Source: Chaenocephalus aceratus | Taxonomy: Eukaryota > Chordata > Actinopteri > Perciformes > Channichthyidae | Direction of reading: 5' to 3' | Assembly (NCBI GenBank): GCA_023974075.1 | Contig: CM043797.1 | Span: forward strand, 37,514,666-37,578,665 | Length of the DNA stretch: 64,000 nucleotides | Shown here: positions 10,111 to 34,102 of the stretch, piece by piece | Layout of the letters: every line of letters begins with the position of its first letter | How positions within the stretch are numbered: the first letter of the stretch is position 1 | Program-made: the position numbers and the translations under genes | Notes under the pieces: model-generated | What the model saw: only the letters and a program-made list of their open reading frames with translations | Told to the model about the DNA's origin: nothing | Databases searched by the model: none

Positions 10111-10654
10111 ACTCTGGCCTGCAAGAGTCTACTTGTGAAAAGCACTGGTACAAATGCTTGTATAACTTTACACGTTAGGGCCATGTAGCCTAGCTAATAG
10201 CATATCATAAATATAACATCAGAAAGTATTTATCAAACGCACACAGGCTCTGTGTTTAGATCCAGTTTTTACGGTAAAGGATGTATCCTGGTTTCATTGA
10301 TCTGGCCTCATTGCTGTGATGTGTAGTTACGTGGATTTAACAGGAGGCTACCGCGTAGTTTAGCAAAGTGATCGATCTCCCAGCTAACGCTGTCTGCGTA
10401 GTATTTTGTAACGTAACGCCCCAAACAGCGCCCGTCTGTTAAACGCTATCGATTCAAATGGCAGCGTTTTATTAATATTTAGTTTCAAGCTCTCGTCCTT
10501 AGTAAAAACAAAACTAGTGGAAGGGGAAATGCTCCCAGGGGAAGCTGATCCATAGGTGCTGGGACAGCTCGCTCCCTCTCTGCAGCTCTGTGAGCCGCGG
10601 TCTGTGTGAACGCCACAGTTTAATGCTGCGTTTTTAACGGGCCTAAAATGATAT

Positions 10655-10840
10655 TTAAAATGATTCACTTTTAACTAATGTAATTCTTGTTTCGTTGCTT
10701 GAGAAGCTTGTGGAAATAGTGTAGGTTTGTTTTAGTACAGTTTTAGGGAAACAAAAGTTAGGGGGGCTGCTGGGGGGGCAAGGCTCTACAGTGAGGGGGG
10801 GGGGCAGCTGCCCCCCTTTTCCCCCGTAGATCCGCCCCTG
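10655..10840 (-). mobile_element. hAT-like terminal fragment
   Basis: The minus strand starts CAGGGGCGGATCTACGGGGG at 10840, a typical hAT terminus, and abuts the duplicated segment exactly. The other end was not identified. Confidence 0.5.
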
Positions 10841-10990
10841 CATATGAGATATATTAGATGTCTCCCTTACCGATAAAAAGACAGATAACGTCGGAGCTTA
10901 ACGGTACCACGGTCTTTAATAATTCAGCTCTGGGGCCCGTTTAATACCGGGGCTCGGTACCCATCCCTACCCATAACGCCGCGGCTGCTC

Positions 10991-24990
<14,000 letters not shown>

Positions 24991-25857
24991 GTGGCTCGGA
25001 AACACATCTAAAGCAGTAACATGCAACATACATAATGCATACATAATACATACATCCATACATAATCAGTGCTTGAATTGGAATGAAAAAGGTGCCAGTA
25101 CTCTAAAATCAGCAACTTTTTCAAGTCAATTTTATATATACAGCCCACAAACAAGAATTTGGCTACTATAATGCTGGTGGGTTTGTCTCTTTACTACTGT
25201 ATATTTTAGAAAGGTTCACTGTACTTAACATTTTTTATGATAGGCAGCGGATATGGCTAAAGCTCAGTAAGGTCAATATTAACTGAAAATATAGCAATCA
25301 AAGTCTAGATCTTCTGCTGAAGACACATGAAGCAGAGACCTTTCAGGTGAGAGCCCCTCTGGTGGTGTTCAACATTAATGACAAGGAAACAAAGCTCTGG
25401 TCAGAAGCATTTTTTATAAAAAGCTTTAACAAAATTAAGTATTTCTGTACATTTTGAATGCAATCTAACTTTCCAACTCAGAAAACGAAAAACGAAAAAG
25501 TGCCAAAAGTCTTCTCACATGGCTGAGCTGCTTTGCAATATACTTCACCACTGAAGAATACAAATATGTATAAAGTAAACTATGATGCAATCTAACTTTC
25601 CAACTCAGAAAAATGATAAAGAGCATGAACAAAGAACATGTAAAAACAAATGCAAAATTTGCACAATCTAAAATGAGAAACTGTAACTGCAAGTAACAAA
25701 GTCTGAGCCATGGTAAAGAGTTACATTGAACACCAAGCTGATCAGATAACTCCCTGGTTGGTCTGAAGTCCTTCTATCTCCAGGATCTGTACAAATCGGC
25801 ACATTATGCCAAAAGTCTTCTCACTGGGTGAGCTGCTTTGCAATATACTTCACATTG

Positions 25858-28098
25858 TTAGAAAAGGCTCCAGAAGGCCTTGGGGACATCAGTATCAGGG
25901 GCTGGAGCTGGACAGGCTCTTTCATCAGCACTTCTCCTTCCCTTTGCCAGCCAGGACCTCACATGCTGTTCCGGATTGAACTGTCCTAGTGATGGTCCAT
26001 TACATTTAATGAAAACCAGGTTGGACAGTCGGCTGACAGAGAGAGCATTCCCTTTTGCAGTAAGGATATCGTTCATGCAGCTGAATGCCCGCTCACACTC
26101 ACTAGTGGAGACAGCGATGGTTCGGACTGCTTTCAGTAGAGGCTCCATGGCAGCAGGTGTACGGGATGCCCTGGTTTCCTTGTATTCGCGAAAGCCCTGA
26201 ACAGTCTCTCTTCTGTCCACTTTCAGCACTTCGCACAAACGTAGCACCTCTACGTCCCCATACTGTACGTCTAACTCCTCTTCAGGCCAACTTCCAGGAT
26301 GGATAACTTTCATGTCCTGGATTAGCTGATTGTCCCGGGCCTCCCGGCCATGTAATGGGATTTCTCTTGTGCTGACATGAGAGGAGGTTGTGGAAGTCAT
26401 TCTGTGTCTCAGATTCTCTACCATACTGCGGAAAAACTGACCTGCATGAATCTGTACAAGCCTGCCATTCTCACGCAGGGGCAGGGCAACACCCTTGAAG
26501 GACTTCTCAGCTAGAGCTGTATGAACTGTAGTCATGTGTGGGCCAGGCATGGTGACCATGGATTCAAAAACTCGTATTTCTCGAGTTAAGAGCCTATCTG
26601 CTGTAGGCAGTGTCATCTCTCTTTTTTGGAGTTGCCGAGAGAGGTCGCTGAGCTCTGTGAGCGCATCGTACATCAGTCCCAGATTGCTGACAAACGTTGC
26701 AGATGTGAGCACATCATCCAGGCCCTTGTACTTTGCTCTGTCTCTGGAATCCCTGCTCGTGTCGTTTGCAGCATTTGTGAAGTGATCATGAAGCACTCGG
26801 TAGTTTTCCCAGACTGCTCTGACGCTCCTTTCACTTGAAGCCACCCAGCGGATGGACAAAACACGCCCTATCACCAGGAGACGCTGTCCGACTGCTTGCG
26901 CACACTGCGCTAACTGCCTCTGATTTTTGGGGGAGGCATGGAACAAGGAATAGAGTTTGTCAAAAAAGATCTGGAAATGATTGAGCCCTGAGACCTCCTT
27001 GACCACATCCCCAACTGCCAGCTCTAGACGATGATTGGAGCAGTGCCACACAAACAGGCTTGGGAATTTACTACACAACTGGGTAGCAACGCCTGTTCTC
27101 TTCCCTAGCATGACTGAAGTCCCATCACATGCAAAAGAAACGAAACACTGACCTAAAAAGTCCTCGTTAAAATCTCTTCCAAGACACTCCATTAACGCCT
27201 TTGTGATGTCATCAGCCGTTGTTCCATCCAACTCGATCAGCTCCCAAAAAAACGTTTCGGGCTCAGCATCAGCTAATGCTGAGCGTAGACACACAACAAG
27301 CACCGTTTTACCACTAATAGTGGTAGATTCATCGACGAAAACACAGAGTTTTCTTTGGTTTTCTGTAATGTCTTTTGCCATTTTTTTCTTCAGCTCATGA
27401 GCTATGTGGTCGATGATTTCGCCACAGGTTTTATTGGAGTGCAAAACCCTGCCCACGTTCAGCCCATTCAGTTTCTGTACATTCAAATCAATTGGCATGT
27501 CTGTGAATGGCCGGCTATGTTTGCCAATTTTATATGCCGTTCGAAAAACTCTGATAGTGGTGTCTAATTCAGATTTATGCATAGACTGCACTTGATGTTG
27601 AATAGTTTCACGTGAAGCAGATGTAAGGATGTCAACAGCTTTTACATGGGCTTGTGATTCTTTATGTTCTTTGATTTTTTTTCTCAGGCTAGCTTGTTGT
27701 TTGCCCTTGTCAACACCGAAATGAGACACTGCACACTCACCCCATTCAGTTGACAGTTTCAGTCCTTGTCCAGTGTGTATTCCCAAAGATTTGACATCTC
27801 TGCATATCCGACATCCTAGCTTCTTATCTTTAAGAAGGAGCCATGCATTGGTCTTGCAAAAATATTGCACCTGGTCCGTTGTCCAGCAGTCAGGTGCATC
27901 GCTTTGCCCGGTGTTGGTGGTGGCAGTTGCGCCAGCAGCAGCTAACGTTAGAGGCTCTGGAGGAGGCGGCGGAGCTAGTGCTAATGCTAATGCACTAGAA
28001 CTTGGAGCAGGAGGATCAACCAAAGAAAGCTCCCCATCAGACACAATTTCCAACACAGGCACAGCATTCTCTGTATTTGAAGTTTCTTCCGGCGACAA
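25858..28098 (-). CDS. hAT transposase (KIAA1586/ZNF862-like type)
   Basis: A single intronless frame of 746 codons. After an acidic, proline-rich N-terminus comes a BED-like finger (C96, C99, H145, H151). The RNase H-like core shows the first catalytic aspartate in CVFVDESTT (about 256) and the second in FACDGTSVMLG (about 325), followed by the CSNHRLELA motif (about 353-361). The C-terminal hAT dimerisation region is present with SECERAFSCMNDI (666-678) carrying the catalytic glutamate, and LSNLVFIKCNGP. Proteins of this type cut and paste DNA with 8-bp duplications; in vertebrates they are often annotated as E3 SUMO-ligase KIAA1586-like. All expected motifs are present, so activity is possible. 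Confidence 0.93.
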   Translation of the reverse strand: MSPEETSNTENAVPVLEIVSDGELSLVDPPAPSSSALALALAPPPPPEPLTLAAAGATATTNTGQSDAPDCWTTDQVQYFCKTNAWLLLKDKKLGCRICRDVKSLGIHTGQGLKLSTEWGECAVSHFGVDKGKQQASLRKKIKEHKESQAHVKAVDILTSASRETIQHQVQSMHKSELDTTIRVFRTAYKIGKHSRPFTDMPIDLNVQKLNGLNVGRVLHSNKTCGEIIDHIAHELKKKMAKDITENQRKLCVFVDESTTISGKTVLVVCLRSALADAEPETFFWELIELDGTTADDITKALMECLGRDFNEDFLGQCFVSFACDGTSVMLGKRTGVATQLCSKFPSLFVWHCSNHRLELAVGDVVKEVSGLNHFQIFFDKLYSLFHASPKNQRQLAQCAQAVGQRLLVIGRVLSIRWVASSERSVRAVWENYRVLHDHFTNAANDTSRDSRDRAKYKGLDDVLTSATFVSNLGLMYDALTELSDLSRQLQKREMTLPTADRLLTREIRVFESMVTMPGPHMTTVHTALAEKSFKGVALPLRENGRLVQIHAGQFFRSMVENLRHRMTSTTSSHVSTREIPLHGREARDNQLIQDMKVIHPGSWPEEELDVQYGDVEVLRLCEVLKVDRRETVQGFREYKETRASRTPAAMEPLLKAVRTIAVSTSECERAFSCMNDILTAKGNALSVSRLSNLVFIKCNGPSLGQFNPEQHVRSWLAKGRRSADERACPAPAPDTDVPKAFWSLF

Positions 28099-28311
28099 CC
28101 GCTGTCTTTTTGCACTTTTATTAATCCGCTAACATTTTAGAAATACTAATTTGTGACGTGACTTGCTTTCCTTCTCTCGGGGGTGTGCCTGCTCTGTTCT
28201 ATCACTCTACATAGCCACCCACTGGGTGGGAGTTGCACTGCATAAACACAACACACGTGCATCTAGGTATGTAAATTGTAAAAGCAACAGTTTTCAGTAT
28301 GTTGTTACTTC

Positions 28312-28313
28312 GG

Positions 28314-28344
<31 letters not shown>

Positions 28345-28345
28345 T
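28312..28345. repeat. ATT microsatellite in the hAT element
   Basis: About eleven ATT units upstream of the transposase start. Confidence 0.9.
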
Positions 28346-29136
28346 TGAAACGTGTATTACTATTAAATCACGGTCAAATAGGTTAATTTTGACATAGTCG
28401 TTTCCACCACAGTATTTACATGGAGAAGATAAGCCCCGCCCCCTCTCCAGCACGTTCTGTTTGAATGACAGGAGTAAACAGCTGACAGCCGCTGTGAAAC
28501 TCCAGCGGTTAGAGCGATGAGAATGTCCGTTCGGCACCTCATGACGCATCTACTGAGTACCGGGCGGCTGTATATATATATATGGATGTATAATAAGAAC
28601 GGCGGGAGAGTGTTGAGTACTGGCACGGTGCATGAGTACCGGAGTACCGCCAGCATGCCGGTACTGAGCAAGAAGTGCCGGTACTCCATGGGTCAGAACC
28701 AGAAGTGCCGGTACTGCGTACCGGTGAGTACCGGCCCAATTCCAGCACTGTACATAATGCAGTAGCAATATTAATAGAGAAACATCAGATATAATAGTAA
28801 AACACTGAAAGGGAACATTTTATTGCACCAGGAGCTATCTTTAATAGCCGCTTTCACACCGCAGGACTAAAGTACTAAAGTAAAGTACCACTAAAGTACC
28901 ACGGCACTAAATCCGCCAGGGGGCTAGTGCCAATCGCATTCACACCGCAGTACTTTCCCTGAGGCACGATTACGCTGACGTCACTTCGTCTTCTTCTTCT
29001 CTGGGTTTACTGGCAGGCCGCAAAACCACTTCACGGCGAGTACAACAAAAAAACGAGAGAAGAAGAACTACACGGGGGGAGGGGGTATAAAGCCCACCCG
29101 CTGTATGAGGCGTTTGTTTACTTTCAGACCTCAGAC

Positions 29137-29728
29137 ATGATGGAGTTCAATGAGCTTGTTGTCTTTGTGATCATGTTATACAGCTTTGTAACTGGGTTAT
29201 TGCAGCCAACTAGGGATTTGACCCACTCGTCGGATGCTGTAAGTGCAATGCTGGTTCGGAATCGAAGGCGTACCATAACGAGTATTTCAACCGCAAAGGC
29301 TGGCACTCGCTCGTCCTGCAGGGTTTTGTGGATGCTAGGGGCCTCTTTTGGAGTATTTTGTTGGCTTACCAGGTAGCATGCATGATAGCAGAGTGTTCAG
29401 CATGTCCTCAATGGTTAGTTTTGTGGATAGGGGCGGTCTACTTCCTCATGTAACAAGGAATATTGGGGGACATGATGTGGGTTACTATATTCTTGGTGAC
29501 TCAGTCTACCCCCTGCAAAGATGGCTGATGAAACCTTTCCAGGACAATGGAAGGCTTTGTACAGTGCATTTGGTTCTCTCTTTTATTTACCACATTCAAG
29601 ACAGGCACAATTACAATAGTGCAGACACACCTTTTGTGCAAAGAAAAGATGTCAGTATCAAAACAGTGTGGCAATATAATAACAAACTGCCAGGTGTCAT
29701 ATGCACATTAAATAGGCTCAGCAGTTAA
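29137..29728 (+). pseudogene. HARBI1-like Harbinger nuclease, broken
   Basis: Frames give EYFNRKGWHSLVLQGFVDAR (about 29279-29338), then after a one-base frame break VGLPGSMHDSRVFS with the first catalytic aspartate and YYILGDSVYPLQRWLMKPF with the second. The third acidic residue and the rest of the C-terminus are deleted after NGRL. It cannot be active. N-terminal helix-turn-helix parts are also missing or deleted. Confidence 0.8.
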
Positions 29729-30486
29729 CACACCTTTATTATACATCCTCCTGAGAGGAACTCGGTACACTAACTCCTAAGATGTTCCCTTACTATAATT
29801 AATTAAAATATTGAACTCACACTGGTAATTACAAACTTAACCATTTCTCTTTCAATAAATAAATAGTGCTTGTGTTGATGGACGCCGTTTTGAAATACAA
29901 TGAAATTATCTATTTCAAAGCCACATTGTGGGTGGGACACAACAAAGCTTCGCCAGTTTATAACCGATGAAACATGATGGTATCAGAATAATCACTTAAA
30001 TGTGATTTATAGGATGCTACACAGGTCACTGTAAAGATAGTGTCAGAGGAGAAATAAGCAAGATACATTATCTGTTAAATCGCCATGGAGGTTATCTTTT
30101 ATTTATCAGCAGCAGATCAATAAGTGTCAGTATCAAAACATAACACTGGCAAATACAATAGGTAGGCTCAGCAGACAGACCGTAGTGCAAAGTTAAAGTG
30201 TCACATGATTATCTACTAAATAGTGAATTCAGCATCAACTTCACCAAGATGAAGTTCAAAACAATGTAACAGACACACCTTAGTGCAAGTTAGGTGTCAG
30301 TATTAAAAAACAGTGGCAATATATATATATATAATAACAATAGAAAATCAACTTAAATAAAATGTACCCAAAAAAAATACACTTATAACAAATATATAAA
30401 AATAGCACTGTAAGAGTTGAACTGTGGGCTAAGCCCTGAATGTTTCCATGTCCAGGAAACACCGCTGTGTGTCAATATTTAAAACA
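29729..30486. other. non-coding interior of the Harbinger element
   Basis: AT-rich spacer between the convergent 3' ends of the two element genes, with repeated phrases (TGTCAGTATCAAAACA, CAGACACACCTT) that suggest local duplications. No gene seen. Confidence 0.5.
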
Positions 30487-31710
30487 ATACTACAGGGAGG
30501 AAGGCCTGTTTGACTTCACTAGCTCTGAAAGCACTCCCAGAAACCCCTGCTGAAAAGCCTTGTGTTGCTCCATTTGCTGTGCCAAGACTGCGTCCCGTTC
30601 ATCCTGGCGCTCCATCATCGCAATCACCCTGTCCTCTGTTTCCTGGGCCTTGTGTAAAAGCATCATCTGGTCCTCGTGCATCGCCTTGCTGGCCATGGCA
30701 CGCCTGTCCTCCATAGTCTTGATGGTGGCAAAGAAGTTCTCATCATGTGTGTCCTGTGCGCGCTTTCCTAAGAGGAAACATTATTTAATCACCATGTAGT
30801 TTTACAGGCAGAAGGGACACGGTCAGGCTGTTAGGGCTATTCCGACTGATAGGGTTAGGCACAGACACACACTCACAGACACACACACACTCACAGACAG
30901 ACACACACACACAAGAGAGAGACACACGTTACGTTTCTTACCGGAAGTCATGTGACCTAGCCCGGATGTTTACAATTTTGTGAGCGTAAAATGGGCGCGA
31001 AAAGTGTAAACGTCTGCCTAGGCAAACACGTTTTCCACGGTGTTTCATAATTGTACCATGAAGGAAGTAAACGTGATGGTGAAGCTACAGTGTGTGTGAA
31101 CGTACTTTTGCGTTTGGTTGATGGAAAGGGAGACGAGCAACGGCTGCTGTTGCGATCGGGAAAGGAAAGTCCACTCGTTTCCAATCCAGCGAGTTGTCCC
31201 GCCTCGCCTGAAACAAACAAATGTAGTGCCATGAGTTAGTGAAGCACATTACAGAAAACACTGCCCACTTATTCACAAGTCAAAACGTTTCATGGCGGCC
31301 GAGAATAGCTAGTTAGATGTTATGTTATTAGCCAGCTCAGGGCCGGCTAACAGTGTTAGCCAGTTCAGCCTGCTCATGGCTACCTCGATCTACTGAGCAA
31401 ATAAAAGTACATCTGAGACCAGTAATGTGCATATTAAAAACCCCAGTACAAGTAGTTTATTTTACCTTCGTCGTTGTCGTCGTTGCTCACTTCACAGCCG
31501 ACTGAATCCGCCGTTTCAGCGAGCTCCCACAGCAGCGTGCCCGAGTCGATGGTCATTTCAAGTAGCTTTTGCGAACATCGCTCAAAACATTTAGAGTTCG
31601 GAACTGCTTTTTGTAGAAGCTGCTGCATCCCTGCATCTGAGTAAATTGTCAGAAGCGCCGACACTTCCCCGTCATTCCACCGCTCCGGTGCTGTACGTGT
31701 TGTCATAACT
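30487..31710 (-). pseudogene. Myb/SANT-like protein gene of the Harbinger element
   Basis: Three minus-strand exons can be read. Exon 1 (about 31462-31710) codes RWNDGEVSALLTIYSDAGMQ and the trihelix-like Myb DNA-binding region. Exon 2 (about 31104-31210) has ARRDNSLDWKRVDFPF. Exon 3 (30487-30765) codes a coiled coil with AHEDQMMLLHKAQET-like heptads ending LVKSNRPSSL. In Harbinger elements this partner carries the nuclease to the nucleus and to the terminal repeats. Exon order matches the family; whether the joins are all intact is not proved, and the partner nuclease is dead. Confidence 0.65.
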
Positions 31711-32017
31711 GCTTTCAACAACCTACTCGCTCAGGTGTGGATGTGGTTTTGTAGCGAGGGAAAAAATGGCTGCCTAACAAAACAAATTCAGAGTCTAACG
31801 GGGCGTGGTTTGCAATTCGCCCAGCCAATAGAAATAGAATAGAAATTGGCACTCTTTTGTCACCAGGTTCGTACCACCTCTCTAGCAGGGACTAAAAAGT
31901 TCCAAAAGAGTTCCCGGCACTGAGCAGTCCCGGCGGTGTGAACGCGACATTTTTGGTACTAACGGAACTAAAGAACTAAAGTACCAGGGAAAGTCCTGCG
32001 GTGTGAACGCGGCTAAT

Positions 32018-32452
32018 GTGTGTCTTGTCATTGTGTATGTGATATGGACCTTGAGTCTGAAATAAAGATTGAATTGAGTTGAATATATTGGGACTTTTAC
32101 TGCGACAACGTTAACTTGCCTGTGAATACAAAATAAACCATAGTGTTGGTGATCTACAGTGTTGTCATTCTTCTTTGAACAGCAAGACCGCTAACACCCT
32201 ATTTCAACAATCACACTCCCTGTAATTGACATAATTAATAGATAGTCTAGCTTCTCACCATCATTTGCTGTGGCCACTGATGTTAACGATCGTAACTGAA
32301 AGGCTGCCTGCCAAACGTAAACATTCAGCCACGTGACTTGCAAAACTCTCGCGAGAGTTTGACACAAGACGGATCCTTTCTACCCTTGTTGCGCCTCTGT
32401 ATTTTATCATATTCATACACACTGTTCATACTGTTCATACTGCTCACCGGCT
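32018..32452. promoter_or_regulatory. intergenic segment with a small promoter-like motif cluster
   Basis: Within 32331-32357 an E-box CCACGTGAC is followed by CTCTCGCGAGAG, a match to the TCTCGCGAGA element bound by BANP at CpG promoters. No gene start is recognisable next to it. A retroposon-like tail lies at 32036-32090. Confidence 0.35.
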
Positions 32453-32460
32453 GCTGTGTA

Positions 32461-32613
32461 CAGGGGCGCCGCCAGGGATTTTGGGCCCCATGAAAAGATA
32501 ATCACATTGGTTACTTAAACATTTTTTTCTTAATGTTCTAAAATAGTTTGGGCCCCTGTCAGTCACGGGCCCTTAGAATCGTCCTAACTTTTCACCCCCT
32601 TACGGCGCCCCTG
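32461..32613. mobile_element. 153-bp hAT MITE
   Basis: Starts CAGGGGCGCCGCCAGGG, ends ACGGCGCCCCTG, flanked by GCTGTGTA on both sides (32453-32460 and 32614-32621). Confidence 0.93.
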
Positions 32614-32621
32614 GCTGTGTA

Positions 32622-33146
32622 TATCTAGTGTATTCATACCCCTCACTGTTTATTCATCATTCAATTCATTCTATATTTTATTCTGTAGATTGTGTACATT
32701 ACTTTTCACTTTACTGCTTTTTGCACTCCTAAACTGCATTTCGTTGTCTCAGTAGGCCTACCTGTAATCTGTGCAATAACAATACAGTTGAATATAATCT
32801 TGAGCAGGAACAAATGTATTTACTTAGTAGCCTACATATCTGACATTAACACAACACATTTGTGCATTCTTTATAAATGCAAACCGAGTCAAGCCGACTC
32901 CGGAGGTGGCGGTATGCACCTTAAAGTTGTTTGCAATCCGCCAAAAAACCGAGAGAAGAAGAAAAAGAAGAAGCCGACTCTGAGCTGTCCGACTTCAGGC
33001 GAGCTTTTTGAGACCTCTCCCGGCTGCGATCGGCTATTCTCGTCTACTTTCGAGGCGAGCCGCAGCTCGTCTCAAACAAGCCTATTAGCTGCACATCAGC
33101 TCTATCCTGTGGCAGCACATGGTATCACATCTACTGTCAGTGCATA
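32622..33146. other. intergenic, no supported gene
   Basis: An open frame at 32692-33147 has no recognisable domain. It contains a lysine-rich AAGAAGAAAAAGAAGAAG stretch. I do not call it a gene. Confidence 0.45.
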
Positions 33147-34074
33147 AAGGACACCTATCATGATATATTTAAATGATATATTGTAGGGCCATACCTATGG
33201 TATATTTATACGTTTCTGTTTTCAAATTACCAAACAGATCATGCATTTTAGCCATGCCTCATTTCGCTCTATTTGCTGTTCTCCAGCCCTGTTTTTGCAG
33301 GGGGCTGATTCTGTGAGCTGCAGCTGACCACGCCCCCTGCAGGAGAGGGGAGCGTGCTCTGATCAAGTCAGAAGAGGGGAGAAAAATAGATCTCCGTCCT
33401 CCGTGTTTTATTATTATATAGAGTCGTTATTCATTTGTTTTTAAAGCTCAATAAATAACAATAAGAAGACCTTTGACCGGCACTCTTCTAATTTTGTCCG
33501 GAAGATTTCAACTTTAACGGACATCTTGACCGGCGAAAGAAGGTGGGTGTTTGTCATGCTGGTGGACTAACCGGAGAGAATTACAGTGCTTGCCTCGACG
33601 GGGAGGGATTGCATTGAATTACAGCAGCGGGAGCAAACGCTTGCCTCGGGAGGGAGAAAAAAAGCCACAGAGGAGAATAAACAGAAGGGCAACCATGGCA
33701 ACCATGCGCGGGAAGGTCTTCTTCGCTGCTTTTGTGGGAGACTACAGCGCCACTTACAGGCCTGGCATATGTACTGCAGCGTCTCCAGCGCTTTCGAGCG
33801 GCAATGGCCGGCCGTGGCCCAACCCCACATTCCCTGATAGGTGGAGAGTTGGCCCAATAGCCGTAGCGCCACCGTCCTGACGTCAGGACAGTGTTCAAAT
33901 CTGGATCAGTTTTTATCAGATCCGTTGCAGCCCCTTTTTTTAGAGATTTGGGTATGGAGGAAAATAGAGAGGGTTGTGTTTTCTGACACTTGGTGGTTCC
34001 CTGGAACACCGGGGACACATATTCATGTATAAAAGACGTACAACAGTGCATTTGCATGATAGGTCCCCTTTAAA
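33147..34074. mobile_element. MITE with AAAGG-GACCTATCATG termini
   Basis: Left TAAAGGACACCTATCATG and right CATGATAGGTCCCCTTTAA are imperfect inverted repeats of a type common in fish genomes. The interior has short frames without homology. A TTAA at the right suggests a piggyBac or Kolobok relationship; the left flank is altered. Confidence 0.6.
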
Positions 34075-34102
34075 GATATGCAAGCCATTTGAGTATTTAG
34101 TC

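Larger units (their letters stand above)
25067..28750 (-). mobile_element. apparently intact autonomous hAT transposon
   Basis: Inverted termini CAGTGCTTGAATTGG (25067) and CCAATTCCAGCACTG (ending 28750), flanked by a perfect TACATAAT duplication (25059-25066 and 28751-28758). It encloses one uninterrupted 746-codon transposase gene. Subterminal CGGTACT/GAGTACCGG words recur at the right end and may be transposase binding sites. This is the only element in the window that looks complete and uncorrupted. Confidence 0.95.
28846..32014. mobile_element. two-gene PIF/Harbinger transposon
   Basis: Termini AGCCGCTTTCACACCGCAGG and CCTGCGGTGTGAACGCGGCT (imperfect inverted repeats) with a 3-bp AAT duplication (28843-28845, 32015-32017). 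A damaged HARBI1-type nuclease gene reads on the plus strand at 29137-29728 and a Myb-like gene reads on the minus strand at 30490-31710. This opposed two-gene layout is typical of the superfamily. Confidence 0.85.

Noticed and set aside
32692..33147. 151-codon ORF
   Set aside because: Mixed AT-rich and lysine-rich stretches without any recognisable family; may be repeat-derived.
33551..34057. Overlapping ORFs of 80-158 codons
   Set aside because: They lie inside a MITE, overlap on both strands and show no domain.
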